The notes: a model not told the origin generated them from the sequence alone. A stretch of DNA of 64,000 nucleotides from an uncultured Bacteroidales bacterium (GCA_900319645.1 ONPG01000020.1:16310-80309); one strand, 5' to 3'. Counted from the stretch's first letter, positions 46,430 through 55,353 are shown. Program-made: numbers and translations.

Positions 46430-46894
46430 ATGAAGAGAAGTTTATTATTTTTAGGAATGCTTACTGCCGCAATGTTTGTTTGGGCGGATGATATTCCTGT
46501 CGGCTATATCGATTTGGGGTTGCCAAGTGGAACGCATTGGAAAGCAGTTGATGAGCCGGGATATTACACCTATCCTTCGGCGCGATATTATTTTGGCGAT
46601 GCGCTTCCTAATAAAGCACAAGTAGAAGAGTTGCTTTATAATTGCACATGGAAATGGACAGGCAAAGGCTATAAGGTAACCGGACCAAATCAGAACTCCA
46701 TCTATTTCCCGTTTAATGGTTATCAAGACTGTGATGAGGACTTGCATCAATATGGTTCAGCGGCTATGTTATGGACATTGGATAACACAGGTGCTAATTT
46801 TGCGTATTATTATATCCTATCGGATCGGCAACGAACGATTTTAGAGGACTCTAATTGCCGAGGATGTTCCGTCCGTCTTGTTATAAGCAAATAA
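46430..46894 (+). CDS. Small exported protein with Fibrobacter-major-paralogue-like domain
   Basis: 154 residues from the ATG at 46430; an upstream in-frame ATG (46367) lies in the structured leader. Signal peptide 1-19 (LLFLGMLTAAMFVWAD). The mature domain opens YIDLGLPSGTHWKAVDE and ends CSVRLVISK, the layout of the Fib_succ_major/DUF1566-like family common in Bacteroidales secreted proteins. Role unknown. First gene of the long operon. Confidence 0.75.
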   Translation: MKRSLLFLGMLTAAMFVWADDIPVGYIDLGLPSGTHWKAVDEPGYYTYPSARYYFGDALPNKAQVEELLYNCTWKWTGKGYKVTGPNQNSIYFPFNGYQDCDEDLHQYGSAAMLWTLDNTGANFAYYYILSDRQRTILEDSNCRGCSVRLVISK

Positions 46895-46919
46895 AATCAA
46901 ATAAATATCAGCGGAGGTA

Positions 46920-46945
46920 GCCGAAAAGCCAAAAGTGAGTAGGCG
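46920..46945 (+). repeat. 26-base intergenic motif, copy 1
   Basis: GCCGAAAAGCCAAAAGTGAG then TAGGCG, 20 bases before a CsgG-like gene. Copy 2 is at 47527-47552; they differ at two positions. Confidence 0.8.
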
Positions 46946-46965
46946 AAGAACTAAAATCTAAATAA

Positions 46966-47541
46966 ATGAAAAAAATTTTATCACTAATCTCCATTCTTGT
47001 CATCTCCTTACAGATTTATTCGCAAGACATCAAAAAAGTTGCTGTCCTTGAGACCGTTGATAAAGAGGCTAAATTATCTTATGGGCAAAAACTACTTTTG
47101 CGTAGTTGTTTGTCAAAATCCATTACAGATACTAAGGGCTACGAAGCATATGACCGTACTGATATTGACGCGATTTTATCAGAACAGGATTTTCAACGGA
47201 CTGGATTGGTTAATGAGGCAGAAATCAAACACATTGGAGAAATGGCAGGCGTATCTCTCATATTAATTCCGGAAGCAGCGCTCATGGACGAAAAGAATAT
47301 CTTTGTCACGGCAAAAATACTTGACGTGGAAAGTGCTAAAGTAGAATTAACGGAAAACATGATGATGGGATTATCAGCCAAAGAGATGGAGAAAGGCTGC
47401 AAAAGGCTATCTAAAAAATTATTTGGCGCTGAAACTAATGCTAATGCAATAGAGATTATTCAGACACTAGCTTGGCCATATGGTAGCATCAATAAGAAAA
47501 ATAAGGAGAATAAACAAAAGGAGGAAGCCGAAATGCCATAA
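46966..47541 (+). CDS. CsgG/LpoB-like exported protein 1
   Basis: 191 residues. Signal peptide 1-19 (LISILVISLQIYSQ) without lipobox. KKVAVLETVDKEAKLSYGQK, YEAYDRTDIDAILSEQDFQ, LVNEAEIKHIGEMAGVSLIL and FVTAKILDVESAKVELTENM follow the CsgG/LpoB-type alpha-beta fold (TolB-N-like). These domains bind at the outer membrane or work in envelope assembly. Closely related to the next gene; ends in a Lys/Glu tail. The stop lies within repeat copy 2. Confidence 0.8.
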   Translation: MKKILSLISILVISLQIYSQDIKKVAVLETVDKEAKLSYGQKLLLRSCLSKSITDTKGYEAYDRTDIDAILSEQDFQRTGLVNEAEIKHIGEMAGVSLILIPEAALMDEKNIFVTAKILDVESAKVELTENMMMGLSAKEMEKGCKRLSKKLFGAETNANAIEIIQTLAWPYGSINKKNKENKQKEEAEMP

Positions 47542-47552
47542 GTGAGTAGGCG
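47527..47552 (+). repeat. 26-base motif, copy 2
   Basis: GCCGAAATGCCATAAGTGAG then TAGGCG. It supplies the last codons and stop of CsgG-like gene 1 and lies 21 bases before CsgG-like gene 2. Confidence 0.8.
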
Positions 47553-47573
47553 TTAATAAATATTCAAAAAATC

Positions 47574-48755
47574 ATGAAAAAAATCTTTCTTTTTTGTCTT
47601 CTTATGCTGACCGCTTTGGTTTACGCAGATGAGGTGAAAAGAGTAGCCATTCTGGAGGTCGTAGACCGCGAGGGCAAACTATCGTACAGCCAGAAGTTAA
47701 TGCTTCGCAGCAATTTGGCGCGGGCAGTCACAAACACCAAGGGGTTTGAGGCATATGACCGCACGGATATGGATGCTATCTTCAGCGAGCACGATTTCCA
47801 GCGTTCGGGTAATGTGAGCGATTCACAAATCAAGAAATTGGGAGAAATGACTGGTGCCAGTTATATTCTGGTAGCGGAGGGTGTGTTGGCTGAAGCCGGT
47901 AAACTTTTTGTGACAGCAAAGATTCTGAATGTAGAATCTGCAAAAGTGGAAGTTACTGAAAACATGCTAATGGGCACCGCTTCTTCTGCCATGCAATACG
48001 GTTGTCGCGATTTGGCCAAAAAGATGTTTAGTTCGCTGAATAATCCATTTGTTTCTGCCTATAAGAATAAGGAGGACTCAATTGCTGCAGCAAAAAAAGC
48101 AGAACAACGCGCACAAGAGCAACGTATACGCGAAGAACGTGCCGCTGCAGAAGCTAAAGCGCGCAAGGAACGCGAGGATGCCATGTACGCAGTACGGGAA
48201 CAAAAAAGGCTGGAACAGGAACGCAAGAAGGCAGAAGAGGAAGAAAGAGCAAAGTATTATATCACCAGACTTAACAGCAATGAATACTTATACTTAAGTA
48301 ATACCATGAGTAGAAAGGAGTATGAGAACTTCTTAAAGAATAATTGTGCCGAGGCTTTCAGCCAATATCGTAGAGGGAAAAAACATATAATAGCTGGTTG
48401 GACATTATTCGGTGTGGGTTTAGCTGCCGGAGTAAGCGGAATCGTATACGGAACTCTTTCTGGAAACCAAACGACCATATCAAGCAGCCAAAGCACTACT
48501 ACTTCATACGACGGTACTACTTATTCAAGCACCACGTCACAATCTTCTTTTAAATTTAATGTTGTTGGAAGTATTTTGGCGGCAACCGGAAGTGGATTGG
48601 TTATTGCTTCTATTCCTACCTTAGCAGTTGGCTACTCAAAGCGCAACAAAGCATATAAAGTCTATAATAATCAGTGCGCTTCGCCTACTATTTCTCCATT
48701 ATCCCTAAATCTCACAGCCGGGCAAAATGGTTTAGGACTGGCATTGCAATTCTAA
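47574..48755 (+). CDS. CsgG/LpoB-like protein 2 with coiled coil and membrane segment
   Basis: 393 residues. Signal peptide 1-18. Residues 20-155 repeat the fold of gene 1 (KRVAILEVVDREGKLSYSQK, FEAYDRTDMDAIFSEHDFQR, FVTAKILNVESAKVEVTENM). Residues about 160-230 are a charged coiled coil (AEQRAQEQRIREERAAAEAK). Two hydrophobic stretches follow (AGWTLFGVGLAAGVSGIVYG and VVGSILAATGSGLVIASIPT) separated by a Ser/Thr loop. Probably anchored in the inner membrane or exposed at the envelope; function unknown. Confidence 0.8.
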   Translation: MKKIFLFCLLMLTALVYADEVKRVAILEVVDREGKLSYSQKLMLRSNLARAVTNTKGFEAYDRTDMDAIFSEHDFQRSGNVSDSQIKKLGEMTGASYILVAEGVLAEAGKLFVTAKILNVESAKVEVTENMLMGTASSAMQYGCRDLAKKMFSSLNNPFVSAYKNKEDSIAAAKKAEQRAQEQRIREERAAAEAKARKEREDAMYAVREQKRLEQERKKAEEEERAKYYITRLNSNEYLYLSNTMSRKEYENFLKNNCAEAFSQYRRGKKHIIAGWTLFGVGLAAGVSGIVYGTLSGNQTTISSSQSTTTSYDGTTYSSTTSQSSFKFNVVGSILAATGSGLVIASIPTLAVGYSKRNKAYKVYNNQCASPTISPLSLNLTAGQNGLGLALQF

Positions 48756-48791
48756 TACTAATATATTAATCAACTAAAAATTTTTACAACA

Positions 48792-49598
48792 ATGAAAAAG
48801 ATGACGTTTCTGGCTATCGTAATAGCCATGATGGCAGCAATCAGCATGCCGATGCAGGCGCAAAGCCGTAAAGACAAGAAAGCCGCTGCAAAAGCAGAAT
48901 GGGAAATGAAACAACAGCAACAACGCGAAGAGGCTGAACTCCGTCACCAAATGAAGATGGATAGTCTGCGGAATGTGCAACGCCAAAATGAAGAAATTGA
49001 GGCAGAAGCTAAAGCTGAACGTTTACGTACAGAGGCTGAACGCCGTGAGGCAGAGGCCGAGGCAAAAGCCGAAGCTAAACGTCAGGCAGCAGAATTGGCA
49101 GCACAAGAGAAAGATTTTGATGAGCCTTGTATGGAAGCAGGTTCAAGCGATTCCTACATCCGTGCTCGTGGCATTGGTGAGTCCCTCCAACAACAAATGG
49201 CACGAACCAAAGCACAGACCAATGCCGTGCGTGATTTAGGTGCCAAAATCAGTTCTGCGGTACAAGCGCTGATTAAGCATTATGCTAATGAAGAGACCAT
49301 TTCTGTAATGACAGATGATAGTTCGGCTGATGGAATGAGTTTTGAGGAGAAACTTCAAAATATGACAAAGCAGAAAATAGATCAAAACTTGTCGTTCAGT
49401 ACCTCTTGCGAGAAAACTCGTACGTACATGAAGAATAACAAGAAGATTTTCAAATGCTACATGACTATTCAAGCCGGCAAAGATGATCTGCTCAAACCTA
49501 TCTATGATGAACTGCAAAAAGAAGCAGAAAACAAACTGAATATTGACTATCAGAATTTCTCCGAGGAGTTTGATAAGGAGTTCAATAAGGCAGAATAA
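48792..49598 (+). CDS. LPP20-like exported protein 1 with coiled coil
   Basis: 268 residues. Signal peptide 1-24 (AIVIAMMAAISMPMQAQ). A long Ala/Glu/Arg coiled coil (about 28-105) is followed by an LPP20-like domain (IRARGIGESLQQQMARTKAQ, TNAVRDLGAKISSAVQ). LPP20-type domains occur in envelope lipoproteins, often next to CsgG-like proteins, as here. Unknown function. Confidence 0.75.
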   Translation: MKKMTFLAIVIAMMAAISMPMQAQSRKDKKAAAKAEWEMKQQQQREEAELRHQMKMDSLRNVQRQNEEIEAEAKAERLRTEAERREAEAEAKAEAKRQAAELAAQEKDFDEPCMEAGSSDSYIRARGIGESLQQQMARTKAQTNAVRDLGAKISSAVQALIKHYANEETISVMTDDSSADGMSFEEKLQNMTKQKIDQNLSFSTSCEKTRTYMKNNKKIFKCYMTIQAGKDDLLKPIYDELQKEAENKLNIDYQNFSEEFDKEFNKAE

Positions 49599-49624
49599 TA
49601 CTCTTTGTTCCCAAAATCATCGCT

Positions 49625-49649
49625 CCGAGGGAGCTGATACCTCCCTCGG
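49625..49649 (+). other. Strong intra-operon hairpin
   Basis: CCGAGGGAG (49625-49633), 7-base loop, CTCCCTCGG (49641-49649), with no T tract. It lies between the LPP20-like and next CsgG-like genes and may set mRNA stability or processing. Confidence 0.7.
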
Positions 49650-49678
49650 TCGCACAAATTTTAAAATTAACAAACAAT

Positions 49679-50409
49679 ATGAAAAAACTATTAATCCTTT
49701 TGCTTTCAGCCCTCTCGCTGACAGCAGTAGCGCAGCAGAAGAAAGTAGCTGTGTATGTAACAGGTCAACAGACAGGTATTAACAAAGTACTCGGTGATCA
49801 ATTGGTTGCCGCTTTTGCTAAGAGTGGCAAATACATCGCCATAGAGCGCACTGCCAGTTTCTTGGCAGAGTTAGGCAAGGAACAGAACTACCAACGTACA
49901 GGAGCCGTTGATGACAATGAGTTGTCTCGTTTAGGAAAACAATGCAAGAGTTGTTATCAGTAACCGATAAGATAGCTAAAGAATTGACTGCAAAAACGGT
50001 GCAGGAGAAAGCTGCAGAAGCAGCTGCGAAACAACGTGAATATGCAGAGAAAGAAATAACTTTAAAAGGGCAATTAGAACAAGGTTATATTCAGATTGCT
50101 AATTTATATGCAATTATTTCATTTTCTTCAGTTGCCTGGAATCAAACATCATCGATAGCATTAGAATGTCGCATCGGTGGTTTTTCCGAGTGGCGATTGC
50201 CAACCGCTACAGAGGTAAATATGGTAATACGTGGAATTAGGCAATATCAGTCAGAAAGTGAATTCTATCCAAATATTAGATCAATTTTATCTTCAATTGA
50301 AACAAGTGGGTATTTTTGGGCTGCAGACCATACTGCAGGAACCTTTCAAGGTAATAGACAATATTATAACGATAGCAACTTACTCATGCTAGTCCGTGAT
50401 GCTCAATAA
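49679..50409 (+). pseudogene. CsgG-like gene 3, broken by an internal deletion with frameshift
   Basis: The first frame (49679-49963) encodes a signal peptide nearly identical to those at 52713 and 54249 and about 75 residues of the CsgG-like domain, then goes out of frame at LGKQ (about 49937). A second frame (ATG 49942 to 50409) continues with LLSVTDKIAKELTAKTVQEK, coiled coil and a DUF1566/Fib_succ-like C-terminus (SSIALECRIGGFSEWRLPTA). Compared with the paralogue at 52713, about 70 residues are missing at the junction. The second frame might still be made from its own ATG. Its stop is 2 bases from the radical SAM start. Confidence 0.72.
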
Positions 50410-50411
50410 TT

Positions 50412-51619
50412 ATGCAAATAGAAAAGAAATATTTGTCTCTTCCGTTGACGGCGCAATTGGAGATTACGGATTATTGTAATCATCGGTGTGTGCATTGCTA
50501 TAATTTGGATTCGGAAGTACAGAACCGTCCCTCACGGAAAGTGAGCGACGAGACTGTGCTCGCCTGTGTGCAAAAATTGATTGACAATCAGATATTCAGT
50601 GTTATAGTAACCGGCGGTGAACCTTTGATAAAAAAGGAACTGACCAAGAAAGTCATTCTTCTTTTGAAAGAAAATCACACAAAAGTTGCACTTAATACTA
50701 ATCTTACTCTTGCTGATTGACCTCTTGTCCGTCCGGAGAGGAGAGTTCTTTTGCAAAATTGGTCGGCATAGATAACTACAAACTATTTGAAAGCAAAATC
50801 AAGAAATTGGTTGATGTCGGTGTACACTTTACTATTAATATGGTAGTGACTAAAGAGAACTTGCCTGAGATTAGAGTAACTGCCGAAAAAATGAAAGCGT
50901 TAGGCTGCAAGTCTTTTGCAGCAACTCCGATGGGTTTGAATGTCGAATATCCGCGGCTTGACTTATTGCTTAGTGTGGAAGATGTGCGGAAAGTGATTGC
51001 TGATTTGCTGTGGATTGAGGAAAATCTGAAGATGCGGGTAGATATATTAGAAGCACTGCCTAAATGTGTATTCCCAGAAGATGTGTTGAAAGGCAAACAC
51101 TCTTTCTTGAATAGAAAATGCCAAGCCGGAAGAACGGTCATTGCCGTTTCTTGTAATGGCGATGTGCGCCCGTGTGCGCATAATCCATATTCGTATGGAA
51201 ACTTGTTGGAAGAAGACTTGCGGGATATTTGGCAGCAAATGAGTGAATGGCGTTCTGCGAAATATGTGCCTGAAGAATGTAAAGATTGTTCATGGCTCAA
51301 TAGATGCAACGGCGGTTGCCGGACAAGTGCCAGAGTTTATAGTGGGGATTGGGACAAAAAAGATATGTGGTGTACCGGTAAATTAACCATGCCTGCACCG
51401 AGAAACGAGCAACCGGAAATAGAATTGCAGCCGGACACTCAACTGCAAATCGTTGATAACATTAAAATCCGCCATGAGGATGAGGTTAGTTTACAGGAAC
51501 TGCCAATAACTACTTTTGGAGAGTTGTGCTGTAAGTTTGATGTGTTGCCAGAGGACAAATACATCAATGACGCAATAACATTTCTGATAAACAAGAAAAT
51601 CATAAAAATAATCAAATAA
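50412..51619 (+). pseudogene. Radical SAM/SPASM peptide maturase, frameshifted
   Basis: Frame 1 (50412-50720, 102 residues) has the 4Fe-4S motif CNHRCVHC (Cys22, 26, 29) and VIVTGGEPL (SAM site). It stops at TGA after TNLTLAD. Frame 2, shifted by -1 (from about 50717 to 51619), continues with SCPSGEESSFAKLVGIDNYK, the rest of the barrel and a SPASM domain (CQAGRTVIAVSCNGDVRPC, CKDCSWLNRCNGGC). About 15-20 residues usual at this point are missing, so a small deletion, not a programmed shift, is likely; a read error is possible. Such enzymes install thioether or C-C crosslinks in precursor peptides, and two candidates follow directly. Confidence 0.83.
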
Positions 51620-51622
51620 CTG

Positions 51623-51829
51623 ATGCTTATGAAAACAGATTCAAAAGAAATGGTAGCTTATGATTTCAGCAACATAAACTATCAAGAGAGTGGCAGTAGT
51701 AATTGCTTTGCATCGCCTTGTGATGAGCCGGTTTGTGACTGTGACTGTGATTCTGATCATTGTGATGAGTGCGATTGCGATGTGTGTGATTCAGGAGGAT
51801 GTGACACCTGTGATTATTATGAAGAATAA
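51623..51829 (+). CDS. Cys-Asp repeat precursor-like peptide A
   Basis: 68 residues (or 66 from the ATG at 51629). Leader: VAYDFSNINYQESGSSNCF, shared with peptide B. Core: 11 Cys in all; from Cys33 on, each of the ten Cys is followed by Asp (CDCDCDSDHCDECDCDVCD, then two further CD). Ends YYEE. No signal peptide, no lipobox. It lies 3 bases after the radical SAM gene and is most likely its modification substrate (RiPP precursor). Metal binding without modification is the alternative. Confidence 0.78.
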   Translation: MLMKTDSKEMVAYDFSNINYQESGSSNCFASPCDEPVCDCDCDSDHCDECDCDVCDSGGCDTCDYYEE

Positions 51830-51844
51830 ACAACTATAATAAAA

Positions 51845-52006
51845 ATGAAAATAGATTTAACGAAAATCATTGCATTTGATTTTAGCAATTTGAATTTGCA
51901 AGAGAATAGCGTCAACAACTGCTTTGGATGTGATTCTTGCGATTGTAATTGTGACTGTGATGCAGGTGACTGTGACTGCAATAATTATTGCGATAATGAT
52001 TGGTGA
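51845..52006 (+). CDS. Cys-Asp/Asn repeat precursor-like peptide B
   Basis: 53 residues. Leader IIAFDFSNLNLQENSVNNCF matches peptide A. Nine Cys; all eight after the first are followed by Asp (6) or Asn (2), e.g. CDSCDCNCDCD. Ends NDW. Its stop TGA overlaps the ATG of the following membrane protein (TGATG), so the two are translationally coupled. Confidence 0.75.
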   Translation: MKIDLTKIIAFDFSNLNLQENSVNNCFGCDSCDCNCDCDAGDCDCNNYCDNDW

Positions 52007-52716
52007 TGAGAAACAAAATTAAGCAACATACGCTTATAGGTATAGTGGCAGGATTGTGGTTGTTAGGTCTAATATCTTCAATCTTATGGTGTGTACTATC
52101 AGGAAAAGGAAATGGTCCTGATATTATAATCACTGCAGTTAGTGCATTATTTTCTGGAATAGCCTTAATAATTGCCTATTGGGGTATATATCGGCAAAGC
52201 AATGATTTGAATAGGCAAATAGATGTTGATATTTTCACAAGAACAATAGGTGGAATTATAGATTCGCAAAAATTCTACGAAAGTCGTGTTTATATATTTT
52301 CCAATGATTACAATAGAGATATTGAAAAAATTAAAAGACTTCTAGGGAAAGAAGATATTAGTCTTAATGATATAAAAAATTTATGTTATAAGAGAGGGCA
52401 GAAGCATATTAAGATAAAACCCCAAGAAAAAGAAGAATTACGCAAGTCTTATGAGAAAATCCTTCATTTTTGTTCTAAATTAGAATATCTTGGTGTCATT
52501 TATGAATCAGAAGTAGCAGATGAGATCATTATTGACTACTATGGGGCGACTATTACGGAATCCTATCAAATATTAGAATCGTTAATTACTTCGGCTAACA
52601 ATAAGCATATTAGTTTGTACCCTCATTATACACATCTATATAATCGCGCAAGGGTGAGAGAAGAATTATTTCAACAAATAGTACAAACACTATTAAAGAA
52701 AACAATAGAAAAATGA
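52006..52716 (+). CDS. DUF4760-like membrane protein
   Basis: 236 residues from the ATG at 52006. Two membrane helices near the N-terminus (LIGIVAGLWLLGLISSILWC, then IITAVSALFSGIALIIAYWG), followed by a helical cytoplasmic part (NDLNRQIDVDIFTRTIGGII onward) typical of DUF4760. Base composition is clearly AT-richer than neighbours, as for the peptide and maturase genes, suggesting joint transfer. It could serve as immunity or export aid for the peptides, or be unrelated cargo. Overlaps the next gene by 4 bases. Confidence 0.72.
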   Translation: MRNKIKQHTLIGIVAGLWLLGLISSILWCVLSGKGNGPDIIITAVSALFSGIALIIAYWGIYRQSNDLNRQIDVDIFTRTIGGIIDSQKFYESRVYIFSNDYNRDIEKIKRLLGKEDISLNDIKNLCYKRGQKHIKIKPQEKEELRKSYEKILHFCSKLEYLGVIYESEVADEIIIDYYGATITESYQILESLITSANNKHISLYPHYTHLYNRARVREELFQQIVQTLLKKTIEK

Positions 52717-54212
52717 AAAAACTATTAATCATTTTGCTTTCAGCCCTCTCGCTGACGGCAGTAGCGCAACAGAAACCGAAAATCGCTGTTTACATGACAG
52801 GCGATGACCCTGTTAATGAAATTGTGTCTAACCGTTTAGTGGATGACTTTGCGCGTGGTAATGAGTATACTACCGTGGAGCGAACAGCCAGTTTCTTAGC
52901 AGAACTATCCAAAGAACATGCATACGAACGTTCCGGCGAAGTGGATGACGAGCAGATTGCTGCTTTGGGACGGCAATTTAACGTCCAGTATGTCTGCGTC
53001 GTTTCTGTATTAGATGTGTGGAATACAGAAAAATATATTACTGCTCGCATCATAGATACCGAGACCGCAGAAGTGATAGCGTCTTGTAGTTCCAATGGTT
53101 CTATACAGAACAGTTCAGAACTTATTGGTGCACTCAATACTCTTTCAGAGAGTTTCTTCAAGGCAATGCGTTCTTCTAAACAGGATGACGCCAAGAAGGT
53201 AGCAGTATATGTTTCCAAGACAGGCAACCGCGATGTGGATATTGTTCTTGGTGATCAATTGGTATCAGGTTTTGCAAGAAGTGGTCGCTATGTGGCGATA
53301 GAACGTACCAATAGTTTTTTGAAGAAATTGAAAGATGAGCAAGGATATCAACAATCAGGTGCAGTAGCTGATGATGACCTTACGCGTTGGGGACAACAAT
53401 TCGGTGTGCAATATGTGTGCATAGCCAAATCGACCTCATGGGCAGGCGATTATTTTATTACTACCAGAATGGTGGATGTGAAGACGGGTGAAGTGGTAAA
53501 TAGTTACAAGATAGAGGGAAGAAAACTTGGCAACTCAAGGGATGTTGTACAAGTAGCACAAGAAATTGCAGCTGAACTTTCCAAGGGAACACTTGCCGAA
53601 CAAGCAGAGGAAGCACGATTGAAAGAAGAAGCAGAAAAAGCAAGACTTAGAGCTATTGAGGAAGCTCGTTTGAAAGCAGAAACAGAGGAAAGGGCAAGAA
53701 TAGAAGCGGAAGAAAGAGAACAACAAAGGAAAGTTGAGGAAAAGAAAGCAGAATTGAGAGAATTTTTAAGAAAGGGGTATGTGATTATAACCAAAGATAA
53801 CAAAAAATATATGATTTGTTTAAACTTATTGACAAATCTAAAAGGTCGGGATGTAAAAGCGGCAGTAAAAGCAAAAAAAAGATATGCAGTATGCGGGTTC
53901 ACTGATTGGGAAATAGGTTGTTTTATCCTGTATCGCGAACAAATCTCAGAAATAGCATCTGAATACTTGCATTACTTAAACATCACTCTTCCAATATGTA
54001 AATCAGGGCAAGATTTATGGGTGACATGTTTTGATAATGACATTTTTTACATAGTTAGGGAAACGCGGATGGATATTAAACTTAAAGATTATCAATATAT
54101 AGATGGAACAGATAAATTATATGATTTCCGATGGACTCATTATCGAGGGGAATCTGGATCTTCTGTTCAAAGCGAGTATGCAAATGCTATCTTGATAAGA
54201 GAAGTTAGATAA
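52713..54212 (+). CDS. CsgG/LpoB-like protein 4 with duplicated domain
   Basis: 499 residues. Signal peptide 1-19 (LLIILLSALSLTAVAQQ). Two CsgG-like domains in tandem (about 20-150 and 165-285), each with a VERTASFL/IERTNSFL motif and QFNVQYVCV/QFGVQYVCI. Then a Glu/Ala/Arg coiled coil (about 295-355) and a C-terminal domain of about 140 residues (YAVCGFTDWEIGCFILYRE) resembling DUF1566-type ends. Translationally coupled to the DUF4760-like gene. Confidence 0.8.
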   Translation: MKKLLIILLSALSLTAVAQQKPKIAVYMTGDDPVNEIVSNRLVDDFARGNEYTTVERTASFLAELSKEHAYERSGEVDDEQIAALGRQFNVQYVCVVSVLDVWNTEKYITARIIDTETAEVIASCSSNGSIQNSSELIGALNTLSESFFKAMRSSKQDDAKKVAVYVSKTGNRDVDIVLGDQLVSGFARSGRYVAIERTNSFLKKLKDEQGYQQSGAVADDDLTRWGQQFGVQYVCIAKSTSWAGDYFITTRMVDVKTGEVVNSYKIEGRKLGNSRDVVQVAQEIAAELSKGTLAEQAEEARLKEEAEKARLRAIEEARLKAETEERARIEAEEREQQRKVEEKKAELREFLRKGYVIITKDNKKYMICLNLLTNLKGRDVKAAVKAKKRYAVCGFTDWEIGCFILYREQISEIASEYLHYLNITLPICKSGQDLWVTCFDNDIFYIVRETRMDIKLKDYQYIDGTDKLYDFRWTHYRGESGSSVQSEYANAILIREVR

Positions 54213-54248
54213 TTAAAGATAGTTCAAAAAGTACAGATTTATTAGAGT

Positions 54249-55316
54249 ATGCAAAAACTATTAATCCTTTTGCTCTCAGCCCTCTCGCTGACAGCGGTGG
54301 CACAGAAACCCAATTGGGTAGATGATGCTTCACGGGCAACAAACTACACGAAGAACTCGTATTTTACCGGCATTGCCTATGGAGAAGTACGGAGTGGCGA
54401 GGCAGTTGGCGCTGCCATGGAGCGTGTGAAAACAGCGGCTCGGGTTGAGGCGTTGAGCACTATCCGTATTCATGTCCAGAATGAAACAGAAAGCAATACG
54501 CATAGCGAGAGTGTCGAATCCATTGACGAATGGTCGGAGTCTATCAGAGAAACCTTTGATAGTAAAACAAAGACCAAAGTGGATCTGGATATCCCGGGGC
54601 TGCAAGTTGAAGCATGGAAAAATCCCAATAGTAATGAAGTCATCGGATTTGCGTACATCAAAAAATCCACACTCTCTCGCCAAATGGTTAAACAGATTAC
54701 AGCGGGTCTTACACGCATTGAGACCATCTTGGACAATGCGGATCAACAAATAGCGCAAGGCCAGAAAATGGAAGCGCGCAATGCGATAAATAATGCTATT
54801 CCATTGTTTCAACAAGTAGAACAGGCGCAGCATATACTCATTGTCGCTGATCCTACGAGCGATGCAGAAAGCCTGCAATTAGCCGAAACCAAACAATTGG
54901 CGCAACGATTTATACGCATGTCTGCTTCCCTCAAAAACGGAATAAACATCTATTTGGACTGCAAGGCAGATTTGTTTGGCAGCAATTATCCCACATTGAA
55001 AAGTGAGATACAAGGCGCATTGAGTCCAATGGGATGTACTTTTGTGCGTTCTGCCGCAGAGGCGGACTGGATTATAACAGTCTTTGCTAAGGCGCGTGAG
55101 TACAATAAGAGTGATTTCGGGAGCGTAAGTTCGTATTTCGCATATGTAGATGCCAATATCGCCATAGACAAGAATGCTACCAGTCAGCGAATCTATGAAG
55201 ATGCCATCAGTATGAAGGGTGGTCATACTCACAATTTCGAGCAAGCTGCGCGCGATGCGTATAAACAGATTTCACCCAAAATCAGCAAAATCATTAATGA
55301 ACAAATACAACAATAA
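54249..55316 (+). CDS. LPP20-like exported protein 2
   Basis: 355 residues. Signal peptide 1-18, almost the same at DNA level as in genes 49679 and 52713. An LPP20-like domain (about 20-160: YFTGIAYGEVRSGEAVGAAM, VEALSTIRIHVQNETES), a helical middle, then a further alpha-beta domain (INIYLDCKADLFGS, ADWIITVFAKAREY). Last gene of the operon. Confidence 0.78.
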   Translation: MQKLLILLLSALSLTAVAQKPNWVDDASRATNYTKNSYFTGIAYGEVRSGEAVGAAMERVKTAARVEALSTIRIHVQNETESNTHSESVESIDEWSESIRETFDSKTKTKVDLDIPGLQVEAWKNPNSNEVIGFAYIKKSTLSRQMVKQITAGLTRIETILDNADQQIAQGQKMEARNAINNAIPLFQQVEQAQHILIVADPTSDAESLQLAETKQLAQRFIRMSASLKNGINIYLDCKADLFGSNYPTLKSEIQGALSPMGCTFVRSAAEADWIITVFAKAREYNKSDFGSVSSYFAYVDANIAIDKNATSQRIYEDAISMKGGHTHNFEQAARDAYKQISPKISKIINEQIQQ

Positions 55317-55353
55317 TTCTACTTCCACCATGAAACACATGATATGAAAAGAG

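Noticed and set aside
50715-50722. Programmed -1 frameshift in the radical SAM gene
   Set aside because: No slippery heptamer or downstream pseudoknot is visible, and residues appear to be missing at the junction.
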